A DNA stretch of 64,000 bases from Acetispira formosa (nom. nud.) (GTDB taxonomy: Bacteria; Desulfobacterota; Desulfarculia; Adiutricales; Adiutricaceae), in contig CP026657.1 of assembly GCA_023525915.1 (NCBI GenBank), positions 496,001 to 560,000 on the forward strand, written 5' to 3'. Made by a program: the position numbers and the translations under genes. The notes beneath the pieces are model-generated. The model had not been told where the DNA came from and did not search any database. It saw only the letters and a program-made list of their open reading frames with translations. Positions 8,651 through 17,715 of the stretch are shown piece after piece (position 1 is the stretch's first letter; every line of letters begins with the position of its first letter).

Positions 8651-10465
8651 CTAAACACCCTGACCTGGGCCGTGAATCAGAACGTTCAGGGAATGCACCG
8701 CGTCCAGAAGATTGTTGGCCTGGGCCGACAATTCCGTGGCCGCGCTGGCGGTTTCCTCTGATGAACCGGCCGTCATCTGAGTCGTTTTATCCATAGTCTG
8801 CATAGCGTGATTTATATGCTCAATATCGTCTTTCTGCGATTTTGAGGCGTCGACGACCTCTTTGAGCAAACCGTCGACCTGCTCCGCGTTTTCCTCCACC
8901 AGCCTGAAATTCTCTTCCGTACCCGCCACCATCAGCGCACCGGACTTTATATTAGTTATCGTCGCGGCTATCAGCTCGGCCGTGCTTCTGGCCGCTTCGG
9001 CCGAACGCGTCGCCAGGTTCCTGACCTCATCAGCCACCACCGCGAAACCGGCCCCGGCGTCACCAGCCCGCGCCGCTTCAACCGAGGCGTTCAGGGCCAG
9101 CAAATTCGTCTGGAACGAGATATCGTCGATGGTTTTAATAATATTGCTGATTTGTTCGCCGGAAACGGAAATGGCGTTCATGGCCTGGCTGACGCCGACC
9201 ATTGAGGCGTTGGCCTTATCCACCGCCTCCTGGGCCTTTTCCATCAAAAGGTGGGCCGCAGCCGCGCTGTCGGCGTTGTGGGTCGTGAGCGAAAGCAGTT
9301 CCGTCAGGGCGCTGTTGGTCTCTTCCATGCCGGCCGCCGTCTGGGTCGCGCCCTGAGCCAAATCGTTGGATGAAACCGTCAGTTGGCTTGAGGCGTGATT
9401 AACTTCCTGAGCCCCCTCACGCAAAACTTCTATCAGATGTTCCACAGGACGGGTTATGCTTCTGGTTATCAGAACCGCCATCACCAGGCTGACAGCCAGA
9501 GCAACCGTCAGGCCCGTGGCCAAAGACCAGATAACCCGCGTGACCGCGCCGCCGGAATTTTTGGCCACATTCAGGGTGGCTTCATTCATATCCGCGCCCA
9601 GTTGCCAGGCGCTTCTGAGAGCCGCGTCGCGAACCTCCGCCCTTCTGGCCGCGCTTTCCTGATTGAGCGCCATAACCTCTTTCAAATCCTCCAGCGCCTC
9701 TCGAATGGATTCGGCCAGCGGACGCACTTTGGCCAGAAACTCCAGCGACGGGCCGCGCTTGGAATCCCCTTCGAACCAGCTGATGATCTGAAGCAATTCA
9801 GCAGTCAGAGCCAGGGCGGCGTCATAATATGACAGGTCCTGCCTTATCCAGCCGCGCTGAGCACTGACGGTCAGGGTACCTATCAGTTCCTCCATTTTCG
9901 AAACGGCCGCAATGCGCGCGCTCCGGCGCTGGGCCACTTTCATGTCGTCGGAAGTTTGAAATTCTTCCAGTTGGAGGCCTTCCTGATATTCCATAAAACT
10001 GCTGGTGGCCTCCAGCAACAGGTCATAATTGTCATCCAGCACTTTTTGATATCGGGCCATGCGTGCCAATATATCCGGCAGAGCCTCATTCATTGTTTCA
10101 AAATCACCGTAGTTAGCTTCGACTTCCCTGGCCAGGCCGATGACCCGCTGATTGCGGCTCATGGTCCCTTCTCTGGTTTCAGCCATGATCGTTTTCAACG
10201 AAGCCGCGACACGTTCACCGAATTCTCTGGCCCGGTTCAGGCTTTGTTCATTGGAACTGTAATTGAAGTCAACCATGAAAAGGGCTTCGACCGCCACCGT
10301 GTACTGAACCTCACTGGCCGCTGAAAAAACCGGCATGACGTCGTTGGCCAGCACATTGGAATCGGTCTGCACGGAACGCAGCGAAATGATGATGTAAACG
10401 GACAGGGCAATGAAGATAGCACATGAGGATATAAAGCCTAGCAGAATTTTATGGCCAAGTTTCAT
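8651..10465 (-). CDS. Methyl-accepting chemotaxis protein (MCP1)
   Basis: A 604-residue transmembrane chemoreceptor. TM1 lies about residues 8-30, a helical periplasmic domain follows, TM2 about 310-335, then HAMP ([11 protein letters not shown]) and a signalling domain with the kinase-binding tip [20 protein letters not shown] around 440-470. Receptors of this kind control CheA through CheW in polar arrays. The tip carries NASVEAA instead of the NAAVEAA seen in the four other receptors here, and its C terminus (HGPGQGV) lacks their acidic, Phe-ending tail, so it is the outlier. ATG start with AAGGGAA six bases upstream. The ligand is unknown. Confidence 0.95.
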   Translation of the reverse strand: MKLGHKILLGFISSCAIFIALSVYIIISLRSVQTDSNVLANDVMPVFSAASEVQYTVAVEALFMVDFNYSSNEQSLNRAREFGERVAASLKTIMAETREGTMSRNQRVIGLAREVEANYGDFETMNEALPDILARMARYQKVLDDNYDLLLEATSSFMEYQEGLQLEEFQTSDDMKVAQRRSARIAAVSKMEELIGTLTVSAQRGWIRQDLSYYDAALALTAELLQIISWFEGDSKRGPSLEFLAKVRPLAESIREALEDLKEVMALNQESAARRAEVRDAALRSAWQLGADMNEATLNVAKNSGGAVTRVIWSLATGLTVALAVSLVMAVLITRSITRPVEHLIEVLREGAQEVNHASSQLTVSSNDLAQGATQTAAGMEETNSALTELLSLTTHNADSAAAAHLLMEKAQEAVDKANASMVGVSQAMNAISVSGEQISNIIKTIDDISFQTNLLALNASVEAARAGDAGAGFAVVADEVRNLATRSAEAARSTAELIAATITNIKSGALMVAGTEENFRLVEENAEQVDGLLKEVVDASKSQKDDIEHINHAMQTMDKTTQMTAGSSEETASAATELSAQANNLLDAVHSLNVLIHGPGQGV

Positions 10466-10731
10466 GATGGTTCCCTTGGTGGGTATTGGATGTTATGAAT
10501 ATGTAACTAGATGTTGGTTTCTGAATATCTTTTCCGCGCTGTCAGGGCGTCGGCGCAAAATAAATAGAGGTGAAACATAGCTTATAAAACGGCATTTGAC
10601 AATCCCAAATATGAGCAGTTTGCAAAAAAAACTGTATCCCACAAAAGCAGGATATGGGTAACTAGTTGATATATAAAACAATATGTCAAAAACACCATAG
10701 GCCTGGCCTGATCATCAGAGTTTGTCAACGC

Positions 10732-10757
10732 TTGACATCCGGCCGGTCATTTATAAT
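10732..10757 (+). promoter_or_regulatory. Sigma-70-type promoter of dsrC
   Basis: TTGACA (10732-10737) followed by TATAAT (10752-10757) 14 bases later, or by AATAAT (10755-10760) with an ideal 17-base spacer. It sits about 45 bases before the dsrC start. The remainder of the 336-bp gap 10466-10801 is AT-rich and also holds the leader of MCP1 on the other strand. Confidence 0.6.
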
Positions 10758-10801
10758 AATAATAAGGTTATAATATTTATAAGGTAGTAAGGAGAAAATA
10801 T

Positions 10802-11119
10802 ATGCCTGAAGTGGAACATCTGGGCAAAACATTTCCCGTGGATGAAGAAGGCTTTCTGGCCGACATGAACCTGTGGGGACCGGAATGGGTCGATCATATC
10901 CGTCTACAGGAAGATATTGACGAACTGAATGAAGACCACTGGGCCGTCATCAATATGCTCCAGGAATATTACAAAGAAAACGGCATAGCCCCGATGGTCC
11001 GTATTCTGGCCGGCGTCACCGGATTCAAGCTCAAATATATTTATGAACTGTTCCCCTCCGGCCCTGGGAAGGGCGCCTGCAAAATGGCCGGTCTGGCCAA
11101 GCCGGAAGGTTGTGTTTGA
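10802..11119 (+). CDS. dsrC: DsrC/TusE-family sulfur carrier with both redox cysteines
   Basis: A 105-residue DsrC-type protein. It ends in GACKMAGLAKPEGCV, giving Cys93 and the penultimate Cys104 with ten residues between. That two-cysteine arm distinguishes true DsrC, which accepts sulfur from dissimilatory sulfite reductase as a trisulfide, from TusE, which keeps only the last cysteine. The conserved FPVDEEGFL and GIAPMVRIL segments are present. A strong AAGGAG lies 8 bases before the ATG. No dsrAB or other dsr gene is near; stand-alone dsrC is usual in sulfate reducers. It overlaps the next gene by TGATG. Confidence 0.93.
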   Translation: MPEVEHLGKTFPVDEEGFLADMNLWGPEWVDHIRLQEDIDELNEDHWAVINMLQEYYKENGIAPMVRILAGVTGFKLKYIYELFPSGPGKGACKMAGLAKPEGCV

Positions 11120-13545
11120 TGGAAAACGCCATGTTCAGACAACGGCGCGGCCAAAGGCTTACCCTCAAAGACCTCAAACGTTTCGGCCACCGTCTGGCCA
11201 CGGAGCTGGAATCAATACTGCCCGGCTGCCGCTGCCGGACCACGCCCATCATCAATGAAACCGATGGTGAAGCCTTTGTCGTGCCTCTGGTGCACAAGGG
11301 GCGGGAGCTGGGCTGCGTCTGGCTGACGCTCCCTTCCGGCCGTATATCCGCTGAAGCGGAAGCGTTGCTGCCATCGCTGGTCAAAGTCATTCTCGATAAT
11401 ATGTCGCTGCGCAAGGCCCTTATGACTGACGGCGAAACCGGGCTTTACAGCCGCGAGCACTTTCAGGGCTGTCTGATGCGGTCCGTGCGCCGCCACAGTT
11501 CGCGCGATGAGGCCAGGCTGCTGAGCATGAACGACGAATCGGCCCCGGAAATGATGCTGGTCATGGCCGAGATGCGCCATCTCGACTCCAAGGACGACCC
11601 CTCGGCCGCGCTCTCGGCTTTGGCCGAACGTTTCGCGGGCCGCATATCCATGCGGTTTCCGGCCCGCCTGTCCTCCAGGCGGCTCTGTTTTCTGGCCGAA
11701 GGTCGGCCGGAAGAGGTGCGTCTTCAAATCGAAAGCGTGCTCGACGATCAACTGGAAGCCCTCCCTTCATCCCGGCCGGTGGCGGCCTGGGCCAGATACC
11801 CGCGTGACCTCAATCCCGATGAAGGCGCGGAATCAACCACCAGGGCCGGTCTGCGCCGCCGGGCGGCCGCGCTCATGGATAAAGCCTCCACCGCTCTCTT
11901 CTACGCCCGCCAGTTTCGCGGCCCGGCCCTGGCCCTGGCCTTTGGCGACATCATCGCCCATCACGGGCAGGTGGTGCAGCTGCTCCCTCTGGAGCGGGTA
12001 GTGGTCAATCTCGGGCGATCGGTGGGCGCGGCCAGCGGACAGGTCTATATGGTGGAACAGCCGCGCCGGGAAGGCGAAGAGGTTCGCTATAAGGGCGAAA
12101 TAACCATCCTGGAGGCAGCCGAGGGCTATTCCATCGGCTCCATCACCAATCGCGGCAACGGCACCCATATTGTGGCCGGGGATCGCCTGAGCTTTTCCCG
12201 CCTGAAATGGAACAGCGAAGACCGCGAAAATGAAAGCCGGGCCCAGGCCGGTTCCAGTGGTTTTCTGTCATCTCTGCCCAATCGGGAGGCCTTTCTGGCC
12301 CACCTGAACCAGTGGCCGGGCGACAAACCTGTCTCCGTGGCTCTGGCCCGCCTGGACGGCTTTGATAAAACCCTGGCCGTGCTGGGCCGTGAAGAGAGCG
12401 ACCGCCTGATCGGCTTTCTTTTTGAAAAGGTGGCCAAAACCTTTCCAGAGGCGGCACTCGGCCGCTGGCAGAACGAAATGATGGCCCTGGCCTGGGATTC
12501 CGGTTCCCCGGCTGAGATAAAGCCGCGCGCCCACCGGCTGGTTTCGGAACTGATTGAATCCGGGCCTGTTTCCATGGGCCTGATATTCGATCATCCCCAC
12601 CAGGGCCACCCGGCCTCTCTGGTGGAGGACGCCCGGAAAGCCCTGAACGAAGCCTCTTTCTCCGGCCACGGCCAAGTGGCGGTTTTCGGACCGCTGTCGC
12701 TGAACATAAGCGGCGACCGCCTGTTCGAAGGCGGCGACTTCAGCGGGGCGCTGAAAGAATATGAACGCGGCCTGGCTCTGGCCCCTGACCATATCAACCT
12801 TCTGAACAGCCTGGGCGTCTGTTACGGCCGTCTGGGTAATTTTCAGGCCGCCCTGGAGTCATTTGAAAAAATTGTCGCGCAGGAACCTGACAATATGATG
12901 GCCCATTACAACCGGGGCTACACCTATCTCCTGTCCGGCCGGATGGAAGAGGCGGAGGAAGCCCTCTTCCGGTCTTCGGAACTGGATTCCGACAACTTTG
13001 AAGCCCTCTTCCACCTCGGTAAGACCGCCCTGGAACTGGGCCACCTGGACCGGGCCCTCCCGGCCCTGAAAAGGGCCGGCGATTTGAGCGGCACCCGACC
13101 GGTGGTCTTCCGTCTCCTGGGGGAGGCCCTGATGCTGGCCCACGATAATCAGGCCGCTCTGGCCGCTTTCAAAAAAGCGGTCAAGGCCGATCCCAATGAC
13201 GCCTATTCCCTGTCGGCCCTGGGCGCTCTGTTTGTTGAACTGGCCAACGATCTGGAAGTGGCCCGCTCCCTGTTTCAAAAAAGCGTGGAGATTGACCCGA
13301 CCAACAGCCTCTACCGCCAGCGCTTCGGCCGCCTCTTGTTCAGCCTGGGCGACTTCAGCGGGGCTGAACACCATTTGAATATGGCCAAAGAATACGGCAG
13401 CCGGGCCCCGGAGGTCCATTATCAGCTCGGCTGTCTGGCCGAAGAGCAGGGGCGAGCCGAAGAAGCGGCCGAGCATTTCCGGGCGGCCCTGAAACAAGAC
13501 CCGGCTTATAAACCGGCCTTGGAGAAACTGGAACTTCATCAATAA
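11119..13545 (+). CDS. Degenerate GGDEF-like protein with C-terminal TPR array
   Basis: An 808-residue cytoplasmic protein. Two regions (about 105-245 and 385-530) look like GGDEF folds by their 'TGLYSREHF' and 'LPNREAFLAHL' openings, but neither has a recognisable GG(D/E)EF motif, so cyclase activity is unlikely. Between them is a beta-rich stretch (VVNLGRSVGAASGQVYMV) reminiscent of FlgT-type C-terminal domains. Residues about 530-805 form roughly eight tetratricopeptide repeats. The ATG at 11119 overlaps the dsrC stop, with GGAAGG 9 bases upstream; a TTG at 11110 is an alternative. A role as a scaffold or sensor linked to DsrC is inference from the coupling only. Confidence 0.75.
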   Translation: MENAMFRQRRGQRLTLKDLKRFGHRLATELESILPGCRCRTTPIINETDGEAFVVPLVHKGRELGCVWLTLPSGRISAEAEALLPSLVKVILDNMSLRKALMTDGETGLYSREHFQGCLMRSVRRHSSRDEARLLSMNDESAPEMMLVMAEMRHLDSKDDPSAALSALAERFAGRISMRFPARLSSRRLCFLAEGRPEEVRLQIESVLDDQLEALPSSRPVAAWARYPRDLNPDEGAESTTRAGLRRRAAALMDKASTALFYARQFRGPALALAFGDIIAHHGQVVQLLPLERVVVNLGRSVGAASGQVYMVEQPRREGEEVRYKGEITILEAAEGYSIGSITNRGNGTHIVAGDRLSFSRLKWNSEDRENESRAQAGSSGFLSSLPNREAFLAHLNQWPGDKPVSVALARLDGFDKTLAVLGREESDRLIGFLFEKVAKTFPEAALGRWQNEMMALAWDSGSPAEIKPRAHRLVSELIESGPVSMGLIFDHPHQGHPASLVEDARKALNEASFSGHGQVAVFGPLSLNISGDRLFEGGDFSGALKEYERGLALAPDHINLLNSLGVCYGRLGNFQAALESFEKIVAQEPDNMMAHYNRGYTYLLSGRMEEAEEALFRSSELDSDNFEALFHLGKTALELGHLDRALPALKRAGDLSGTRPVVFRLLGEALMLAHDNQAALAAFKKAVKADPNDAYSLSALGALFVELANDLEVARSLFQKSVEIDPTNSLYRQRFGRLLFSLGDFSGAEHHLNMAKEYGSRAPEVHYQLGCLAEEQGRAEEAAEHFRAALKQDPAYKPALEKLELHQ

Positions 13546-13672
13546 TAAAGTGAGCCTCCGGCAAAGAATGCCAGAGAAGTGACCATCGCTTTCGGTGGCA
13601 CAAAAAATCTGTTGCATGAAGCCAATGAATTAGCAATTGGAGTATTCGTAGGTTAACCCCCTGATAAAAAAA

Positions 13673-15904
13673 ATGGCCAAATCAACCCGCAAGCGTAAGA
13701 AGCAAAAAACCACCTTCACGCCGCCACCCTGGATACCGGGGCTGGCGGCTGTCATGCTGGCCGTCTTCATTACTCTGTCCCTTATCTCATTCCACGCGGC
13801 CGATCCTTCGTCCTTTGGCGCGTCGGCCGGGAACGTCCAGAACTGGTTCGGGCTGGCCGGGGCCGTGGCTTCATCGGCCCTTATCAACGCGTTCGGGCTG
13901 GCCGCCCCCTGGCCGGTCCCGGCTCTGTTGGGCTTTGCCTGGATTTCTTTGCGAAAAATACCCATCAGCCAGAGCCTGACCATAAAAATTGTGGGGGCGG
14001 TGCTCTTACTGTTCTCCGGGGTGGCCATAATGTCGCTGGTCTGGCCCAGGCTGGATTTCGCCTGGAAGGGCTTTTCCGGCGGAGGCCGTTTCGGCCTGTT
14101 TCTGGCCGGCGGGGCCACCGGCCTCATGGGCAAAGTCGGAACCTGGATGGTTCTCCCGGCCCTTGGGCTGACCGGCCTATTTATGATGGCCACCGGTTTC
14201 TGGCGCGGCTGTTTTTCCGCTCTGGGGAGCTTGTTGTCCGCTCTGGCCTCCAATAAGCCGGAGGATGCTGAACCGCTTCTCAACGCCAGGGAAAAGAAAA
14301 CGCCCAAGCCTGGTTTAGGCTTGGACGAAGAACCGTCCACACCACCTGAACCCACTCCTCCTCCCATTATTGTTGAAAATTTCCCGGAAACGGCCGTGGC
14401 GCAGCCCAAACCTTCACAACCAGTTGAACCCAGGCGGCAGCCCAACGGCCCCTATGTTCTGCCCTCAACGGAGCTTCTGGATGATCCGCCCGCCGCGAAA
14501 GGCGGCCACGCTTCCGGTTTAAGCCGTGATGAATTGATGGAAAACGCCCACCTCCTGGAATCAAAGCTGAGCGACTTCGGTGTCGATGGCCGGGTGCTGG
14601 AGGTGTCGGGCGGCCCGGTCATCACCATGTATGAATATCAGCCCGCACCTGGCATAAAAATATCCAAGGTCGCCGGCCTCTCCGATGACCTGACTATGGC
14701 CATGAAAGCCATTTCCATCCGAGTGGTGGCCCCCCTGCCCGGCAAGGCCGCCATAGGCATTGAAATCCCCAACCCCAAGCGCAGTCTGGTCACTTTCAAG
14801 GAAGTGATTTGCAGCAAGGCCTTTCAGGAATCCAAATCCCTTCTCAGCCTGGTCCTGGGGGTGGACATCATGGGCGCGCCTGTGGTGGCTGATCTGGCCC
14901 GCATGCCCCATCTGCTGATCGCCGGGGCCACCGGCAGCGGCAAATCCGTGGGGCTGGGCTCCATGATCATGTCCATCCTCTACAAGGCCGGGCCCGACAA
15001 GGTGCGTTTCCTGATGATCGACCCCAAATGCGTCGAACTGGCCCTCTACAAGGATATCCCCCACCTGATATATCCGGTTCTGTCCGACCCGGCCGAGGCC
15101 ACCCTGGGCCTGAAATGGGCCGTGGCCGAAATGGACATGCGTTACCGTCTGCTGGCGGAAAAAGGCGTCCGCAACATTGAGACATTTAATGAGAAAATCC
15201 GGGAAGAACTAAAAAGCTGGAAGCCGCGCCAGACCAAAAATGAACTGAACGAAGTGGTGGACGAACAACCGCCCCGCGAGCTGCCCTTCCTGGTCATCAT
15301 CATAGACGAACTGGCCGACCTGATGATGGTGGCGGCCAAGGAAGTTGAAGTATACATAACCCGTCTGGCCCAGAAAGCCAGGGCGGCGGGCATTCATTTG
15401 ATTCTGGCCACCCAGCGCCCTTCCGTGGACGTTCTGACCGGCATTATCAAGGCCAATATGCCGACGCGCATATCCTTTCAGGTCTCATCACGCATTGACT
15501 CCCGCACTATTCTGGATCAAATGGGCGCGGAAAAGCTCCTGGGCCAGGGCGACATGCTGTTCCTGCCGCCGGGCGTCGGGAAACTGAGGCGGCTTCACGG
15601 GGCCTATGTATCGGATGATGAAATAAAGGAAGTGACCGATTTCATCAGGGAGTGGGGTCCGCCGGATTACCTGGAGGATCTCTCACTGCCGGAGGCTGAC
15701 GGCGAATATGGCGCGGATGGTGAGAAGGATGAGAAATATGAGGAAGCGGTGGAACTGGTGCGCCGGACCCAGCGGGCGACCATCTCGCATGTGCAGCGTC
15801 ACCTGCGCATAGGCTACAACCGGGCGGCCCGTATCATCGAAGACATGGAGCGCGACGGCATCATCGGCCCACAGGACGGCACCCGCCCCAGGGCTATTTT
15901 TTAG
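13673..15904 (+). CDS. ftsK: DNA translocase FtsK
   Basis: A 743-residue FtsK/SpoIIIE protein, shorter than the E. coli protein because the Pro/Gln-rich linker is brief. Four N-terminal membrane segments span about residues 20-200, a Pro-rich linker about 210-265, then the alpha/beta motor with Walker A GATGSGKSVG near 423 and Walker B FLVIIIDELADLMM near 540, and a C-terminal winged-helix gamma domain (about 680-743) that reads KOPS-like orientation signals. It pumps chromosome-dimer DNA through the closing septum. The start ATG has only a poor ribosome site; the 127-bp gap upstream shows nothing notable. Confidence 0.96.
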   Translation: MAKSTRKRKKQKTTFTPPPWIPGLAAVMLAVFITLSLISFHAADPSSFGASAGNVQNWFGLAGAVASSALINAFGLAAPWPVPALLGFAWISLRKIPISQSLTIKIVGAVLLLFSGVAIMSLVWPRLDFAWKGFSGGGRFGLFLAGGATGLMGKVGTWMVLPALGLTGLFMMATGFWRGCFSALGSLLSALASNKPEDAEPLLNAREKKTPKPGLGLDEEPSTPPEPTPPPIIVENFPETAVAQPKPSQPVEPRRQPNGPYVLPSTELLDDPPAAKGGHASGLSRDELMENAHLLESKLSDFGVDGRVLEVSGGPVITMYEYQPAPGIKISKVAGLSDDLTMAMKAISIRVVAPLPGKAAIGIEIPNPKRSLVTFKEVICSKAFQESKSLLSLVLGVDIMGAPVVADLARMPHLLIAGATGSGKSVGLGSMIMSILYKAGPDKVRFLMIDPKCVELALYKDIPHLIYPVLSDPAEATLGLKWAVAEMDMRYRLLAEKGVRNIETFNEKIREELKSWKPRQTKNELNEVVDEQPPRELPFLVIIIDELADLMMVAAKEVEVYITRLAQKARAAGIHLILATQRPSVDVLTGIIKANMPTRISFQVSSRIDSRTILDQMGAEKLLGQGDMLFLPPGVGKLRRLHGAYVSDDEIKEVTDFIREWGPPDYLEDLSLPEADGEYGADGEKDEKYEEAVELVRRTQRATISHVQRHLRIGYNRAARIIEDMERDGIIGPQDGTRPRAIF

Positions 15905-16025
15905 AAATGGCTATCTTCCATCAGGGAACTATATATTCAACTTGCAAGGACATTATTCAATAATAAATTAAAGCACTTAATGTCAGTAAATGATTGATGT
16001 TACAATTGCGGAAAAGCGAGTGACC

Positions 16026-16108
16026 GCCGCCGGGAGAAATGTTTTTGCCCGGTGAGGTTCCGGGGGTCTTTAGTCACCTCACCGGGCAAAAACATTTCTC
16101 CCGGCGGC
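16026..16108 (+). repeat. Long hairpin repeat, alpha type, copy B1
   Basis: Perfect 32-bp arms (16026-16057, 16077-16108) around a 19-nt loop with GGTCTTTAGTCA. The arm reads GCCGCCGGGAGAAATG then TTTTTGCCCGG and ends in TGAGG. The D1 copy at 60260 ends its arm in TTCCG instead, and the opposite arm changes to match. Confidence 0.9.
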
Positions 16109-16159
16109 TACTTGGTTGTCTTTCTTGAGGGCTGAAAAGTGTGCTTAGCCCCAGTGGGA

Positions 16160-16248
16160 GCTGGAAGCCGGGGATTGTTTTTGTCCCGGCTCCGTGACTA
16201 AAGACCACCGGAACGGAGCCGGGACACAAATAATCCCCGGCTTCCAGC
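16160..16248 (-). repeat. Long hairpin repeat, beta type, copy B2
   Basis: Arms of 36 nt (16160-16195, 16213-16248) with a few mismatches in the T-tract, and a 17-nt loop whose reverse complement carries GGTCTTTAGTC. It is joined to the alpha hairpin on its left by a 51-nt linker that recurs at 60343-60392. Confidence 0.85.
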
Positions 16249-16297
16249 GGATCGATGGGTTCATTGCAATTAAAGTATATAGTTCCCTTCCATTAAC

Positions 16298-16390
16298 CCG
16301 CCGGGAGTCGGGATTTGTTTTTGCCTGTCTTCGTGACTAAGACTTCCCTCACCTCGCTAGGCAAAAACATTTCCCCAGGGCGGCGGTCAC
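16298..16390 (-). repeat. Degenerate long hairpin, alpha type, copy B3
   Basis: Read on the minus strand it begins GTGACCGCCGCC like the alpha copies, contains AAATGTTTTTGCC and the loop word GTCTTAGTCAC, and ends CGACTCCCGGCGG. The arms are decayed. It starts 5 bases after the MITE target duplication and ends 5 bases before the rarD stop codon. Confidence 0.65.
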
Positions 16391-16394
16391 CCGC

Positions 16395-17381
16395 TCACGA
16401 TCTTTTTCTTCCCAAAAACCTTGAGATCCCCCGCTCTATGGCCACCATCGGCGCGGTTCTGGAGACGGTGAACAGAATTACGGCCGCCCAGATGAAACTG
16501 AAAGCGATCCGGTGAGTGGGCGTGAAATCCTCGCCATAAACGAATATGCCCAGAATTAGGGTCAGGGTCGGGCTGATATACTGCAAAAAACCCATAACCG
16601 TCATGGAAAGGTGATTGAGGCTGTGAGCGAAGAGAAGCAGAGGCGTAGCCGTCACCACTCCGGCCCCGATCAGAAGGACAGTGGTCAGATCAGCGCCAAA
16701 AGGATATCCCTGCCCCTGGGAATGGATGTATATCAGGAAAAACCCGGCCAGCGGGGCGGTGAGCGCGGTTTCAATGCTCAGCCCGCTGATGGCGGAAAGT
16801 CCGGTCACTTTTTTACACAGACTGTAAGTGCCCATGCTGCAAGCCAGAAAGAGGGCCACCCAGGGCAGTGAGCCGAAATTCAGCGTCAGCTTCACCACTC
16901 CGGCCGTAGCCAGAAGAACGGCCAGGAACTGCCACAGAGACAGCCTTTCACGCAGAATCGTCACTCCGATGAGGACGTTGATCAAGGGATTGATATAATA
17001 ACCCAGGCTGGTTTCAACCATCCGGCCGTCATTGACTGCCCAGATGAAGACGAACCAGTTGGCCGAGATGAGAATGGCTCCCATAATAACGCAGAAAATT
17101 TTCTTGCGGCAGGCCAGAAGCTGCTTCACCTCCAGCTTGAGAGCCAGAACCTTACCGGCCGCGACCAGCACCACGATCATAAAGATAAAGGACCAGAAAA
17201 CCCGATTAGCCAAAATCTCATAAGCGGGAACAACGCCCAGGGTTTTCCAGTAAATGGGCAGAAGCCCCCAGATCAGGAAAGAACTGGTGCCAAGGAGCAG
17301 CGACCGGGTGTGGGCCGCGCGGTCAGGATCGCCGGAGAAGGGCTGGGAATTTGAGGACGAAGAATCGCTTTCAATTTTCAT
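16395..17381 (-). CDS. rarD: RarD-type EamA/DMT permease
   Basis: A 328-residue membrane protein with about ten hydrophobic helices in two related halves, as in the drug/metabolite transporter superfamily. The N-terminal region SSFLIWGLLPIYWKTLG with EILANRVFWSFIFM is characteristic of the RarD branch; substrates are generally unknown. The ATG at 17381 is chosen; a GTG four codons upstream (17393) is possible, but it lies at the edge of a repeat. Its leader is that repeat (17393-17482), and its stop codon almost touches hairpin B3. Confidence 0.88.
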   Translation of the reverse strand: MKIESDSSSSNSQPFSGDPDRAAHTRSLLLGTSSFLIWGLLPIYWKTLGVVPAYEILANRVFWSFIFMIVVLVAAGKVLALKLEVKQLLACRKKIFCVIMGAILISANWFVFIWAVNDGRMVETSLGYYINPLINVLIGVTILRERLSLWQFLAVLLATAGVVKLTLNFGSLPWVALFLACSMGTYSLCKKVTGLSAISGLSIETALTAPLAGFFLIYIHSQGQGYPFGADLTTVLLIGAGVVTATPLLLFAHSLNHLSMTVMGFLQYISPTLTLILGIFVYGEDFTPTHRIAFSFIWAAVILFTVSRTAPMVAIERGISRFLGRKRS

Positions 17382-17392
17382 AAAACATCTCA

Positions 17393-17482
17393 CACCGGGC
17401 GGGGCCCGGAGCCCACGTCTGGGTGAGGCTTTCCCGTAATAGTTAATTTAGGCGGCCATCATCGTATTAAGAGCGGCGCCCC
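17393..17482 (-). repeat. 93-bp leader repeat, copy 1 (before rarD)
   Basis: On the minus strand it reads CTCTTAATACGATGATGGCC, a palindrome-like region ending ACTATTACGGGAAA, then CACCCAGAC and a GC hairpin. Similar copies precede the genes starting at 18498 and 31112, all in the same orientation relative to the gene. This copy ends 11 bases before the rarD ATG. Confidence 0.7.
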
Positions 17483-17624
17483 TTGGCGGTGGTGTTGACT
17501 CTGCCGCTGAAGCCGGTCATTTATTCTTAATGCCCAGTTCTGAGGTAGCGGTAGTCCTCCTCTGAACTGGAACCTTATTGGGTTGCACTCCAACAATGAA
17601 AGTTATAGCGCCCCTAACTAACAT

Positions 17625-17703
17625 ACCGAAATTCCTTCTTAGGAATTTCGGTGGGGTCCAGGGGTTCTACCCCTGGTGGGGTGGAGGGGCAAAGCCCCCC
17701 TCT
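17625..17703. terminator. Row of three hairpins, probable terminator region
   Basis: ACCGAAATTCC pairs with GGAATTTCGGT (17625-17635, 17642-17652); CCAGGGG pairs with CCCCTGG (17658-17664, 17670-17676); a third GC hairpin with GAGGGG and CCCCTC ends at 17703. They follow the stop codon of the minus-strand secreted-protein gene. The rest of the gap 17483-17624 shows nothing clear. Confidence 0.5.
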
Positions 17704-17715
17704 TCTCTTTATATC

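Larger units (their letters stand above)
15922..16287 (+). mobile_element. MITE copy 1 (366 bp) with 6-bp target duplication
   Basis: Non-autonomous element with terminal inverted repeats starting CAGGGAACTATATA on the left and ending TATATAGTTCCC on the right. It is flanked by TTCCAT at 15916-15921 and 16288-16293. The ends and interior match 34743-34985, which also has a 6-bp duplication placed the same way. This copy is 123 bp longer because it holds an extra alpha hairpin. It has no coding capacity and no matching transposase is in the window. It lies between ftsK and rarD, which converge. Confidence 0.8.

Noticed and set aside
11119..13545. Active diguanylate cyclase
   Set aside because: Neither GGDEF-like region shows a GG(D/E)EF active-site motif, so only the fold is suggested.
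16026..16390. Integron attC sites
   Set aside because: The hairpins are long and palindromic but lack the RYYYAAC/GTTRRRY ends, and there is no integrase or cassette array.
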